DNA of 64,000 nucleotides from Planctomycetota bacterium (GCA_022711755.1 JAKLEA010000023.1:36303-100302), one strand, 5' to 3'; counted from the stretch's first letter, positions 26,578 to 35,799 are shown. Numbers and translations: made by a program. Notes: generated by a model not told the origin, from the sequence alone.

Positions 26578-26603
26578 TGTAGCGCCAACCTGTTGCATGT
26601 CAA
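26576..26603 (-). promoter_or_regulatory. Promoter of the AbrB/Doc module
   Basis: Minus strand TTGACA (26603-26598), 16 bases, TACACT (26581-26576). Confidence 0.7.
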
Positions 26604-26718
26604 ATGGCGAGACCGGCGAATAGGAGCAACAACCATCAATCGCCCCTGACGGAGCTTTGACAATGCGCAGTCATCCACGGGTTTGCTCCGCGCGGCTACC
26701 GCCAAACACCCTTTCGGG

Positions 26719-27818
26719 CTACCCGACGTCCAGCTTCAGCCCGTGGCTTTCCGCGACGGCGCGGTTCAGGAGCTTCCCTTCCGCGATATTAAGGCCCTTG
26801 CGCAGTCCCGCGTCAGTCGCCACCGCAGCCCGCCATCCCTTGTCCGCCAGGGTGCAGATGTAGGGGATTGTGGCGTTGGTCAGCGCGAAGGTTGACGTGC
26901 GCCCGACCGCGCCGGGCATATTCGTGACGCAATAATGGTTCACACCGTCCACGACGTATGTCGGCTCCTTGTGCGTCGTGGGGCGGCTGGTCTCGCAGCA
27001 TCCGCCCTGGTCAATGCTCACGTCCACGATGCAAGCGCCGGGCATCATGAGGCCGAGCATCTCGCGCGTGACGAGCTTGGGCGTTCTGGCCCCGGGGATG
27101 AGCACGCCGCAGACAAGCAGGTCGGCCTTGTGCAGGGATTCCTTAAGGTTGCGCCGGTCGGAATAAAGCGTGGAGACGTTCGGCGGCATTATGTCGTCCA
27201 GGTAACGCAGCCGGTCGAGGTTGATGTCAATGATGGTGACATTGGCGCGCAGGCCGGCGGCGACCTTCGCGGCATTGTAGCCGACCGTGCCCCCCCCAGG
27301 ACGACGACGCTGGCCGGGGTGACGCCGGGGACGCCGGCCAGCAGAATGCCGCGCCCGTGCATCGGCTTCTCGAGGCTCTTGGCCCCCTCCTGGATGGACA
27401 TTCTTCCGGCAACCTCGCTCATGGGGATGAGCATGGGCAGCGCGCCCTTGTGGTCTTCGACCGTTTCATAGGCGATGGTCACGGCTCCCGTGGCCAGCAT
27501 GGCCTCGGTCAGTTCGCGGGAGGCGGCGAAATGGAAGTATGTGGCGATGATCTGGCGGCGGCGCATGAGGGGGAACTCCGCGGGCTGCGGCTCCTTGACC
27601 TTGACGACCATGTCCGCGCGCTCGAATATCTCCGCCGCCGTCGGGACTACCTCGACCCCGACGGAAACGTAGTCTTCGTCGGAAATGCCGCTGCCCTCCC
27701 CGGCTCCGCGCTCAAGGAGTATACAATGCCCGCGCTCGACAAGCTTCTCCGCGCCGCCGGGAACCATTCCAACACGATACTCGTCAGACTTGATCTCTTT
27801 CGGGACGCCGATGATCAT
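26719..27818 (-). CDS. ald: Alanine dehydrogenase, interrupted by a one-base frameshift
   Basis: Two adjoining frames together make one alanine dehydrogenase of about 366 residues, the normal length. The 5' part (27818 down to about 27290) begins MIIGVPKEIKSDEYRVGM and contains VVKVKEPQ and ATYFHFAASREL; the 3' part contains ARTPKLVTREML, IVDVSIDQGGC, HYCVTNMPGAVGRTS and ends GLKLDVG. The frame breaks in an 8-base C run (27290-27297). With nine bases the NAD-binding motif would read VVLGGGTVGYNAAKVAAG, exactly as expected. The enzyme converts L-alanine and NAD to pyruvate, ammonia and NADH. Either the assembly lost one base or the gene is switched off by slippage. The start at 27818 precedes the conserved N-terminus; the frame upstream of it is not conserved. 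Confidence 0.9.
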
Positions 27819-27997
27819 CGCAGTTGCCTCCGGAAGTTGGCGACTTTGCCTGTTCAACAGATGAAGACGCAACGCGCGGGCCAAAGGGCCGATCCGGCCC
27901 GCCTCGTTTGCGACACGATGAACATTACCGCGCAGGGAGATAAAACACAATAGCTGCCATGCGGCGCGCCCTGGTGCGCGCGTTACGCGACGTCGCA

Positions 27998-30202
27998 TTA
28001 ATAGTTCAATACGACAACCTCATGAATATCCGAGATCATCAACTCTACGCGATTGTCCGCGCGGGCGAATTCGGTTGAGGAATTCAAGGCTGTGACGCCC
28101 TTCAGCGCATCGCGGGAAGCGATCACCGCGCGGTAGATTGGAGCGTCCTCGATCAAACCCGGCAGGACGTAAGGCCGCTCCCGTGCCGGGGTGGTCTGCG
28201 GTGTTGAGTTATATGCGATGAAATGAACCCGTAGAATGCGTTCCACGGGGTCATCCGTCACGACGGCCTCGACGTTGGCCGGCGCCGTCACCTCGACGCG
28301 CGGTTTGGGAACAAGCAGGCGGACGGCATTGCGGATCAGCTTCCGCGACTCGATGATCGCATGTTCGCCTGCAGCGCTGAAGTCAGGCGAACAGGCGAAC
28401 GTCAGAACCTTGCCGGCGCCGATGCGATTGAGCAGGACGGCGGGGCCGACCGGGGCCTCGGCCGACATGGGCCACTCCGTTCCCTCCCTGCCCTGCTGCT
28501 GGCGGACGGTGCGCCAGGGCTTCATGAGTTCTCCGAGCGGCGTCGCGATTGTCGGGTCATAGACGGATGCCGGGCCTTTGACCAGGAATGCCCAGTCCAT
28601 GCGCCCGTCCGGGGCGAGTTGCGCCGCGGTGGAAGACTTCTGCGCGGAGGGAAAGCGCGCCCAGTTGTCCTGCGAGTCAAGCCTTACGGACAACTTCGCG
28701 CCGATCAGTTCACCCAGCGAAGAGGCATCAAGAGGATTGCCCATGCGATCGAACTGCCCGCTCTGACCGGTGATGATCAGGTTGCCGCCTTCGGCAACGT
28801 AATTCCGGAAAAGGGCGATCTCCCTGTCGGACAGGATGGCGGCGTTGGGCAGGCAGACGACCTTGAATTGCCGCAGTGCCTTCGGGTTCAGGTTCTCGTC
28901 CAGCAGAACGCCGAACGGGATATGCTCCATGACGCACGCCTTGTGCATGCCCTGGAAGCTCTGGAAGTAACCTGCCGCGTTCTCACGCCCGCGCCAATCG
29001 CGGGTACGACTGCTGAAATACAAACCGGCTTCGAATACCGGGGCCTGGCCGAAGTGATCGCGTTTTGCTTTTGCCTCGGCGAACGCGGCTCCGATACGCT
29101 CATACGCGACGGGATCAAGGGAGCCGTCAAAGCCCGTCTTGTCCACCATTGTCACGAAAGCGCCGTGCGCCAGCAGCGTGAAAAGCTCCCAGCGTATGTC
29201 ATTGATGGGGCGCGTCGTCTGGTCGTGATACATCCTCACGCCGCGCTGGATCGCTATCTGGTAGGGCAGTCCCGGTGTGGCGGCGCGGTAGAATTTCGCG
29301 TTCAGGCCGACCGTCAGCGCGCTGAAGCCCCACGCGCCCGTCTCGCCGGTGACGAAGTCGCTGTTGCCGGCGTGCTGAACGGGGCGCTGTCCGACCTCGA
29401 ACGAGAACGGCGGGTTGCCGTGGTAGTTGTAATCAACGGTTGCCTTGGGGTTGATTGTCTTGATGTGTTTGTAAAGTTCTTTCTCGAACCTCTCGCTTGT
29501 CCTATAGCGGAATTCGAGCATGTCGTCCCATGCGGCGTCCCACGTCGCGCCGGGCGGCATTGGATGGCCGAATTCTTTCTCGAAGAGCGCGCGGCATGAA
29601 TCGCACCAGCAGCCGTACGGCGGGCCGAAACCCTGGTCGAGCATGTCAACGTGGAAGCCGTCAATGCCGTATGCGAGCTGTTCCGCCGTTATCGCCTTCA
29701 TTGCCTCGAGATAGCCGGAGTTGTAGCAGAAGCGTCCGATGGGCTTGCCGTCAGAGCCGCGCATCTCCCACTCCGGATGAGCCGCAAGGAAGTGACCCCC
29801 CTGCTGGACGACGCAATAGGCGATCAGGGGCAGGCCGAGTTTCCGGGCCTCGTCAACGACGTCCTTGAGCGGATCGCGCCCGGCCAGCCCCGGGGCCTTC
29901 AGGAGCAGTTTGGAATCGTAATAGGCGTAATCGCCGTCGCGAGCCCATAGGACGAGGTATTCGCTGTGCGCGGCTGCGGCGCGGCGCGCGATCTCGCGAC
30001 CGTCGAAGCGGGAGCAGTAGCGCGCATCGTCCTTGTCGCTATAGCCGAACTGCGCGCCCGTAGGGCCGATTTCCATGCCGACGATGTGCCGCTCAAACCA
30101 CGGTTTTTCAATGACAGGATCGCCGGCGGAGAAAACAGTCGCTGGCGCGGCGAGGGTGGAAAGGACGACCGTCAGTAGCGTCCTCTGGCTGGTTCTGTAC
30201 AT
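27998..30202 (-). CDS. Exported glycoside-hydrolase-like protein (GHL6 / trimerisation-domain type)
   Basis: A 734-residue protein with a signal peptide (MYRTSQRTLLTVVLSTLAAP, cleavage about residue 26). Residues about 35-420 form a TIM-barrel like the hypothetical glycosyl hydrolase 6 / GH42 group: YLVLWARDGDYAYYDS, GIDGFHVDMLDQGF with a candidate acidic residue, CWCDSCRALFEKEFG (a CxxC pair). Then comes a beta-galactosidase trimerisation-like Rossmann domain (about 440-640; VVCLPNAAILSDREI, YVAEGGNLIITGQSG, GKVLTFACSPDF) and a C-terminal beta domain. It probably releases sugars outside the cytoplasm. It is the last gene of a four-gene minus-strand unit with an oxidoreductase, a sugar isomerase and a PMI-like cupin. 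The 154-base gap before it contains a strong hairpin. Confidence 0.8.
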   Translation of the reverse strand: MYRTSQRTLLTVVLSTLAAPATVFSAGDPVIEKPWFERHIVGMEIGPTGAQFGYSDKDDARYCSRFDGREIARRAAAAHSEYLVLWARDGDYAYYDSKLLLKAPGLAGRDPLKDVVDEARKLGLPLIAYCVVQQGGHFLAAHPEWEMRGSDGKPIGRFCYNSGYLEAMKAITAEQLAYGIDGFHVDMLDQGFGPPYGCWCDSCRALFEKEFGHPMPPGATWDAAWDDMLEFRYRTSERFEKELYKHIKTINPKATVDYNYHGNPPFSFEVGQRPVQHAGNSDFVTGETGAWGFSALTVGLNAKFYRAATPGLPYQIAIQRGVRMYHDQTTRPINDIRWELFTLLAHGAFVTMVDKTGFDGSLDPVAYERIGAAFAEAKAKRDHFGQAPVFEAGLYFSSRTRDWRGRENAAGYFQSFQGMHKACVMEHIPFGVLLDENLNPKALRQFKVVCLPNAAILSDREIALFRNYVAEGGNLIITGQSGQFDRMGNPLDASSLGELIGAKLSVRLDSQDNWARFPSAQKSSTAAQLAPDGRMDWAFLVKGPASVYDPTIATPLGELMKPWRTVRQQQGREGTEWPMSAEAPVGPAVLLNRIGAGKVLTFACSPDFSAAGEHAIIESRKLIRNAVRLLVPKPRVEVTAPANVEAVVTDDPVERILRVHFIAYNSTPQTTPARERPYVLPGLIEDAPIYRAVIASRDALKGVTALNSSTEFARADNRVELMISDIHEVVVLNY

Positions 30203-30295
30203 GGCGAATCTCCAGACAGGCTTTCTGGAATGTGATGACGGCGCTTATGGCGTCTATGACATCCTGAATAGGTATGCGCCCCCCCTCATACCCCT

Positions 30296-30334
30296 CCCCC
30301 CTCTCCGCCTCCAGCCCGGAGGCGGAGAGGGGGG
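30296..30334. repeat. 17-bp GC-rich hairpin between operon genes
   Basis: CCCCCCTCTCCGCCTCC (30296-30312), loop AGCCC, then the exact complement GGAGGCGGAGAGGGGGG (30318-30334). It lies between the oxidoreductase stop (30357) and the hydrolase start (30202). No T-run follows on the minus strand, so it is a REP/PU-like element or an mRNA-stabilising hairpin rather than an intrinsic terminator. Confidence 0.75.
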
Positions 30335-30356
30335 ATATTTTACGGGCGGGCAGTCG

Positions 30357-31517
30357 CTATGCGGGCACTTCCACCCACTTGCCGTTTGCGGCGCTCTTAA
30401 GCACGGCGTCGCACACCCGCTGGGTATGCAGCGCGCAGCGGATGTCCGGCTGGAAGGCGGGTCCGCCCTCGATACTCGCCAGGAAGTCGGCAAGCCCGTT
30501 GGTGAACGTGTGTTCGTAGCCGATCGTGCAGCCCGGGACCCACCACTTGTTCATGTACGGGTGCTCGAAGTTCGTCACGTGGATGCGCTGCCAGCCCGTG
30601 AGATGGTCCTCGACCTTCGATCCGGTTTTGGGATCGGTGTACCTGAAATACTGGAGTATGTGCGGGTCCTCCAGGTCGAAGAAGACGGAGCCGTCGGCTC
30701 CGTTGAGTTCGAACGTGTTGTAGTTCTTTCTCCCTCTCGCGTAGCGGGTGCTTTCAAACGTGCCGCGCGATCCGTTCGCGAAGATGGCCAGGAACATGCA
30801 CGTGTCGTCTATGCCGACCGGCTGGACCTTGCCGGTCTCGGCGTGCATCCGCTGCTTGATGAAGGTTTCGGTGGAGGCGACAACCTTCTTGATGGGGCCG
30901 TTGAGCCACTCCGCCGTGTCAATGGAGTGCGCCAGGAGGTCGCCCGTCACGCCCGAACCGGCGACGTCAACGTCCAGCCGCCACAAGGCCGCGCCGCCCT
31001 GCGGCACGTTCGGGGAGATGGTGTAATCCTGGTTGTAGACGGCCCTGTAATGGAACGGGCGTCCGATGCGCCCTTCATCAACCAGTTGTTTGGCCAGGGA
31101 GATGGCGGGGACGCGGCGGTAATTGAAGGAGACCATGTTGGCCACGCCAGCGGCCTCGACCGCCTTGAGCATTTCCTCGCCCTCGGCGGCGTTCATCGCA
31201 AGGGGTTTCTCGCAGATGATCATCTTGCCCTTTTTCGCGGCCGCCACGACGATGTCGCGGTGAAGGTTGTTCGGGACGCAGACGTCAATGAGGTCAATGT
31301 CCTTGCGAGCGATCAGCTTGCGCCAGTCGGACTCCATCGTTTCGTAGCTCCAGGCGGCTGCAAAGGCGCTCAGCTTCTCCTTGTTGCGTCCGCAGCAGGC
31401 CTTGAGGACTGGGGTGTGTTCCCGCTGGAAGAAATGGTTGACCTGAAGGAATGCGTTGGAATGGGCGCGGCCCATGAAACCGTAACCGATCATGCCGACG
31501 TTGAGCGGCTTGGACAT
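30357..31517 (-). CDS. Gfo/Idh/MocA-family oxidoreductase
   Basis: A 386-residue cytoplasmic oxidoreductase: Rossmann GMIGYGFMGRAHSNAF (8-23), CVPNNLHRDIV, EKPLAMNAAEG with the catalytic Lys, and GSGVTGDLLAHSIDTAEWL with the active-site Asp/His. It resembles the sugar-oxidising members found beside sugar isomerases in PVC bacteria. The gene follows the isomerase gene by 23 bases and is probably co-transcribed with it. Oxidation of a sugar hydroxyl, for instance to a 3-keto sugar, fits the context but is not proven. Confidence 0.92.
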   Translation of the reverse strand: MSKPLNVGMIGYGFMGRAHSNAFLQVNHFFQREHTPVLKACCGRNKEKLSAFAAAWSYETMESDWRKLIARKDIDLIDVCVPNNLHRDIVVAAAKKGKMIICEKPLAMNAAEGEEMLKAVEAAGVANMVSFNYRRVPAISLAKQLVDEGRIGRPFHYRAVYNQDYTISPNVPQGGAALWRLDVDVAGSGVTGDLLAHSIDTAEWLNGPIKKVVASTETFIKQRMHAETGKVQPVGIDDTCMFLAIFANGSRGTFESTRYARGRKNYNTFELNGADGSVFFDLEDPHILQYFRYTDPKTGSKVEDHLTGWQRIHVTNFEHPYMNKWWVPGCTIGYEHTFTNGLADFLASIEGGPAFQPDIRCALHTQRVCDAVLKSAANGKWVEVPA

Positions 31518-31540
31518 GTGCGTTCTCCCTTACGACGATT

Positions 31541-32467
31541 TTACGTGTACTTTTTGGCCAGGGCGTCCGCGGCGCGCTTGCACTTTTCCGTGGCTTCCCA
31601 CGCGTCCGGCCAGAAGCAGAGATCAATCGTCCACCAGTCGTCCGGGCATCCCGCGGCGACCAGGGCGGGGACGATGGCGTCAAAATCCAGCTCGCCGTCG
31701 CCGAACGGCGGATGCGTGCTGGTCTCGTTGTGATGGAGCGTTCCGTCCGAGTCAATGAGGTGTATGCGTCCGATTTTGCCCTTCAGCCGCTTAGCCAGTG
31801 CCACGACGCCGCCCTCCATCGTTTCCTTCTTGCCCACCTGGCGCGAGCCGCGCGTCACCATGTTCGCGTGGCAGGTGTCGAAGAGCATGGCGAAATTGTC
31901 CTCGTCCACGGCGTCCAGGACGCGCTCGAAGTCCGACGGCTTGTTGAAGGCGAATCCAGGCTCGAACTCCCAGACGACGCGGATGCCGACTTCGGCGGCC
32001 TCCTTTGCGCACTGCTTCCACGTGCTGCTCACGCGATTGAGCGCGTCCTTGTATTCAACGACCTTCTTGGCCGGTTCTTCGCCGGGGACCTGGCCCAGCA
32101 CGTTGGGCGGCTCGGTCGTGTCAACGCGGATCACGTCAATGCCCATGTCCTGGCAGAAGGCCAGGTTTTTGCGATAGGTGGCAAGGTAGGACTTGTTGTC
32201 CGGCGCGGTGATGAGCCTCTCCCCCCAGAGGTCGGCGGCCAGACCGCTGCACGCCATTCCGCGGGATTCCCAGAGGTTGCGCGCGGCCGCGCGCTGCTCC
32301 TTTGTTTTCAGGGCGTCCGGATTGGGATGAACGCCGAAGCCGCCCAGCTCCAGCCCGTCGAATCCGAGGGCCGACAGTTTCTCCACGACTTCCGTGAAGG
32401 GGACGGGCTGATTTGCGTATGGGCCGATGGAATAGGCCCACGTGCCTATTGAGATGCGTCTCGCCAT
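31541..32467 (-). CDS. Sugar phosphate isomerase/epimerase-type TIM barrel
   Basis: A 308-residue AP-endonuclease-2-fold protein: ISIGTWAYSIGPYANQP at the start, GFDGLELGGFGVHPNPD, VIRVDTTEPP, VVWEFEPGFAFNKPSD (metal-binding Glu), AMLFDTCHANM (Asp/His ligands), GRIHLIDSDGTLHHNETSTHPPFGDGELDF. The motifs supply the Glu, Asp, His and Glu ligands of one divalent metal. Members isomerise or epimerise sugars, and some act on 3-keto sugars made by Gfo/Idh/MocA enzymes. The start at 32467 has AAGGAGGAAA upstream. It sits between the cupin and oxidoreductase genes. Confidence 0.92.
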   Translation of the reverse strand: MARRISIGTWAYSIGPYANQPVPFTEVVEKLSALGFDGLELGGFGVHPNPDALKTKEQRAAARNLWESRGMACSGLAADLWGERLITAPDNKSYLATYRKNLAFCQDMGIDVIRVDTTEPPNVLGQVPGEEPAKKVVEYKDALNRVSSTWKQCAKEAAEVGIRVVWEFEPGFAFNKPSDFERVLDAVDEDNFAMLFDTCHANMVTRGSRQVGKKETMEGGVVALAKRLKGKIGRIHLIDSDGTLHHNETSTHPPFGDGELDFDAIVPALVAAGCPDDWWTIDLCFWPDAWEATEKCKRAADALAKKYT

Positions 32468-32492
32468 GGCTTCTTTCCTCCTTGGACAGTGG

Positions 32493-33740
32493 TCACTTTC
32501 TGCAGTCGCCGACGTTGGGCATGTCGTCATGGACGTCCGGGCCGAAGTAACGCAGGCCGACGAGGGGCTCCTGCCCGGTGTTCTCGACGGTCACGCCCGC
32601 GGTCGCGGCCTCATGCGTTATGAAAACCTCATCCTCGGTCTGCGCGCCGAAGCGGATCATTGCTGGCGTCTGGAGGCGCAGTTTGCCGATGCGGCCGCAG
32701 CCCTGGACGGTGATCCAGCCGCTTGCGCCCGGGTCCTTCAGCTCGAACTTCGCCTCCGGCTCAAGGGTCAGCCGCTTGGCGGAGAAGAACTGCCGCCCGT
32801 TGATGATGCCGTAGCAGATCCATGCGTCCGCGGCGCCGTCGCGGGAGCGCTTTTTATCAAGAATCGGCTCCAGGTAGTTATGTTCCTTGAAGAGCGGGTC
32901 AACGTTCTTTTCCCAGTCCAACTGGTCCACGATGAAATCGAGGTCCTTGTGCTTGTTCTCCGGGACGTCCTTGACCAGGAGGGACCACGGAACCTCGCGG
33001 CCTTCGACGAGGGACTGGTACATCCCGAAGACGTCCGAACCCCACTGCGGCTCGTAGGTGCAGAGCGATCCTGGGGCGTGCAGGACGCCGGGGGGCATGA
33101 GCCAGCCCGATCCGCGCTTGAGGCGGTAGGCCTTGGCCAGGTCCAGGATGCCGTTGTCCCCCTTGTCCCAGTCCTCCAGACACTTTCGCACCTGCGCCTT
33201 TGTTGTGCCCGGCTCCAGACCCATGAAGGTGTAGGCGAAGTTGTTGTCAACGTTGTTCAACTGTGGGGGGAAGTAATAGGATTCCGGCTTCCCCTCCCGG
33301 CCGACCAGCTTCGCGTGCTCGAAGCCCTGGTGCATGTGATGGGGGATCGGCCCCATGTTGTCGAAGAACTTGGAGTAGACGGGCCAGCGTCCGTAGCGGC
33401 TGAACATGTCCTTCCCGATGAGGCGCGCGCCCGCCGCCTTCACGGCGTCCCTGAGCAGGAAGCGCTTTCCGCCGCAGACGGCGTAGCTGAGGCCTTCGTC
33501 TTCGAGCCTGCCCTCGTTGGCGGCCTCGGTTGTGCTGGCGAACCAGCGCTCGTCAATGCCCCCGCGATGTGTTCCGTAGGCGTACCAGTCGCGCGGGTCA
33601 AGCTTGATGCGTTTTCCCGGATGGAGGAAGCTGCGGGGTACCCACGCGGGGATCAGCCGCAGAAGCCCGCCCCCTTCCTCCAGGGCGCGATTGAGAAGGT
33701 CCTTCATTTTTTTTCCGGCCACGATTTCGGACGCTGCCAT
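32493..33740 (-). CDS. Mannose-6-phosphate isomerase-like cupin protein
   Basis: A 415-residue cupin resembling type I phosphomannose isomerase: SRYGRWPVYSKFFDNMG, PIPHHMHQGFEHAKLVG (three His, possible metal ligands), EPGTTKAQVRKCLEDWDKGDNG and GSGWLMPPGVLHAPGSLCTYEPQWGSD (second metal site). The typical PMI Q-x-HPH is replaced by PHHMHQ, so the substrate is probably not mannose 6-phosphate. It heads the minus-strand unit cupin, isomerase, oxidoreductase, exported hydrolase. Of the two ATGs, 33740 has GGAG at 9 bases and 33746 only at 3 bases, so I use 33740. Confidence 0.75.
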   Translation of the reverse strand: MAASEIVAGKKMKDLLNRALEEGGGLLRLIPAWVPRSFLHPGKRIKLDPRDWYAYGTHRGGIDERWFASTTEAANEGRLEDEGLSYAVCGGKRFLLRDAVKAAGARLIGKDMFSRYGRWPVYSKFFDNMGPIPHHMHQGFEHAKLVGREGKPESYYFPPQLNNVDNNFAYTFMGLEPGTTKAQVRKCLEDWDKGDNGILDLAKAYRLKRGSGWLMPPGVLHAPGSLCTYEPQWGSDVFGMYQSLVEGREVPWSLLVKDVPENKHKDLDFIVDQLDWEKNVDPLFKEHNYLEPILDKKRSRDGAADAWICYGIINGRQFFSAKRLTLEPEAKFELKDPGASGWITVQGCGRIGKLRLQTPAMIRFGAQTEDEVFITHEAATAGVTVENTGQEPLVGLRYFGPDVHDDMPNVGDCRK

Positions 33741-34614
33741 GTTCATGTCTCCAATTCTCGAATTGCCCCTTCGGCAAGGGATGCGGCGGGCAGAGACCCG
33801 CGCGCCCATGACTCTGCGGATATGATGGACTTTTTTGGGGCGGATGTCCAGAGCCTATTCGCCCAGGAGGGGGCGGATTTCCGGGGGGGGGAATACCGGG
33901 CGTAACATCCAAGGTGAAGACCGCACAACATTACAGGGAACAGGCGACGGCATGTTTGCAAGCATACGGACGCCATTCGGGTTTCGTATTTCCGCCCCCG
34001 GGGGCAGTTGAAGACAGCCGTGCGGCGCGAGGCCCGGTTGACGGGATGGCGAGTCACAAATAGCGTGTCGGACTGATACTCTCCTGACATTGCCGGTTAC
34101 ATAAGGCGCACATAAGAATCCTATGTTCAGGCGAAAGGCGTAGTTGCAGGCTGGGATCGCCAGAGAACCGGCACTATACAACATCTAGCACATGATCTAT
34201 CATTGCCATACAATAGCATGACTGTATTCTTCGGACGCATGAAGATTCCGGCAACTTCTTCCAATGAATATTCCAGCCGTTCCTGTCATTCCAAAGCGTC
34301 GCCAGTTACATAGCCATTACATAGGACTAAAGCCCAGAACGGCACGTACGTCAAGCAGGCGTGCTGGTAGCAGGCACTACTGAAACACCATGCTCAACAT
34401 TTTCCAAACTCTCCGCTTCGCGGATCCTGTTTTTGCCAAGAGTTGAGTATGACATCTTCGGCAATATTGGTATATTTATGTGTGCAACCAGAGCGCGACC
34501 ATTCGAAAAACTTAAACGCAAATTACTTGACAAAAGATGGTTCTTGGTCTGTAATTAAAAAAGGCTGTGAGACGCTTCCGAGTAACTCATGCAGTAAATG
34601 AAAGAGAGTCAAAC
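33741..34614. other. Long intergenic region, GC-rich to AT-rich transition
   Basis: 874 bases between divergent genes. From about 34080 rightward the sequence becomes visibly AT-richer, continuing into the GAF gene. The strip near the cupin gene has small hairpins (GCGGGTCTCTGCCCGC region, TTGCC/GGCAA). Minus-strand frames of 109 and 115 codons (33855-34184, 33743-34090) have no recognisable features. The strong promoter at 34527-34555 is the only clear element; no tRNA or integrase remnant was seen. Confidence 0.55.
34527..34555 (+). promoter_or_regulatory. Strong sigma70 promoter for GAF gene
   Basis: TTGACA (34527-34532), 17 bases, TGTAAT (34550-34555), about 60 bases before the start codon at 34615. 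The -35 is a perfect consensus. Confidence 0.75.
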
Positions 34615-35598
34615 ATGGATTATGTTCCGCTAGGCTACGGTGACTTCGCTGAAACCCTCAGGGTATTGGCCGAATCGCTCCCAAAGATGATGAAAGCAAA
34701 GATGAAGCCCGGGGAAAATATGAACCAACCCCTCGGCGGAATTACGGAAAATATAGCCAAACATCTTAAAACTGAAGTGTGTTCGATTTTCTTGCCCATT
34801 GAAATTCATGGTATGCTTATGTTGTACTGCGTTGAAGCTTATGGGTATGAGCATTCAGTCCAACAGATGAAGCAAGCATATAACAAAGGACTCACCGGGA
34901 AAATTTATTCAGAACCTATGCAATTAGTTCTAAATTATTCGGTCCAAGATGAAGACCTCGGTTGGTTAGGCACAAACGATGGGAAGCTCCAGACACATTG
35001 CTGGTCTCTGTTGGGGGTGCCAATAATCAGTAGCGAAGAGAAGTGTTTGGGTGTACTGAAGCTGGAGAACAAGAGGAAAAGCTGGGGGCCAGAGACCAGC
35101 ACGGAAGGTAAATATATAAAGGAGCTTTCTGCAGATCCAAACAGGACTCCAATGAATATTGAAATGATGATACAAAATCTTTGTAACAATTATAACAAAG
35201 AATGTGAGAAACTTAAGCCCTTGGCTAGAAAACTTGTCGAGCACACCTTGAAAGCAAGGGCAGTGATTCCATTTTATAATACGGTGGCGGCAAGGGATGA
35301 GGAGTGTAAAATTTATCCAAAGAACCTTTACGCAAACATAGAGGCTATCCGCTGGCATATTGATTGTTTACATCATGAGATAGATCAGATAATTCGCTAT
35401 GGTCAAAATAGGGGTCACCTTATACAACTCGCAGAAATGACTCACTCACTCCAACTGGCGCTAAGAGCCTATGAACCATTTAACTACGAGGATCTAATGC
35501 TCGCACGGCACGTCGCTGCAATGTTGGCAGCGGTACTCGAAGTGGAGTCCATGATAATAATTCAGAATCAGACTGTTGGTCCCACGGTAGCGCCATAA
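34615..35598 (+). CDS. GAF-domain protein on an AT-rich insert
   Basis: A 327-residue soluble protein. Residues about 36-165 are the first part of a GAF sensor fold (GGITENIAKHLKTEVCSIFL, GLTGKIYSE, LLGVPIISSEEKCLGVLKLEN). A helical insertion of about 110 residues follows, and the last GAF helix returns near the end (FNYEDLMLARHVAAMLAAVLE). No output domain is attached, so it may bind a ligand and act through a partner. Codon use is AT-rich, unlike all neighbours, which suggests recent acquisition. The ATG at 34615 has AAAGAGAG upstream and a strong promoter. No obvious partner gene lies next to it. Confidence 0.8.
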   Translation: MDYVPLGYGDFAETLRVLAESLPKMMKAKMKPGENMNQPLGGITENIAKHLKTEVCSIFLPIEIHGMLMLYCVEAYGYEHSVQQMKQAYNKGLTGKIYSEPMQLVLNYSVQDEDLGWLGTNDGKLQTHCWSLLGVPIISSEEKCLGVLKLENKRKSWGPETSTEGKYIKELSADPNRTPMNIEMMIQNLCNNYNKECEKLKPLARKLVEHTLKARAVIPFYNTVAARDEECKIYPKNLYANIEAIRWHIDCLHHEIDQIIRYGQNRGHLIQLAEMTHSLQLALRAYEPFNYEDLMLARHVAAMLAAVLEVESMIIIQNQTVGPTVAP

Positions 35599-35723
35599 TG
35601 AGTTCCCGCCTATCCTCTTAATTCGCTTCCAGCAGTTCAGATAGCATCATACTTCGCTCTCCGCCCTTCAACCCCCATTGAGCGAACCGGATTTCCGGGG
35701 GACATTTTTACGGCATCATCGTG

Positions 35724-35752
35724 TTGACGCGCCGGGCGGTCTCTGCCATACT
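35724..35752 (+). promoter_or_regulatory. Promoter for oxidoreductase/DUF1080 operon
   Basis: TTGACG (35724-35729), 17 bases, CATACT (35747-35752), 48 bases before the GTG start at 35800. Confidence 0.55.
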
Positions 35753-35799
35753 CAAGCGGCGCGGACATCGCGCGCTGAAACTATCAGGAGGATTAATAC

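Noticed and set aside
27290..27297. Programmed ribosomal frameshift in ald
   Set aside because: No slippery heptamer with downstream stimulatory structure is evident, alanine dehydrogenases are not known to use frameshifting, and a simple one-base deficit in a C run explains it better.
28361..29599. Plus-strand 412-codon frame opposite the exported hydrolase
   Set aside because: Antisense shadow of the 734-residue protein with signal peptide and recognisable domains.
30296..30334. Intrinsic terminator
   Set aside because: The stem is strong but no T-run follows on either strand.
30075..31733. Plus-strand 552-codon frame opposite the oxidoreductase
   Set aside because: No domain or start signal; shadows a well-supported Gfo/Idh/MocA gene on the minus strand.
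32442..33905. Plus-strand 487-codon frame opposite the cupin gene
   Set aside because: Shadow frame; the minus strand has the PMI-like motifs and a good ribosome-binding site.
33743..34184. Two overlapping minus-strand frames of 109-115 codons in the long intergenic region
   Set aside because: No recognisable features and composition changes within the frames.
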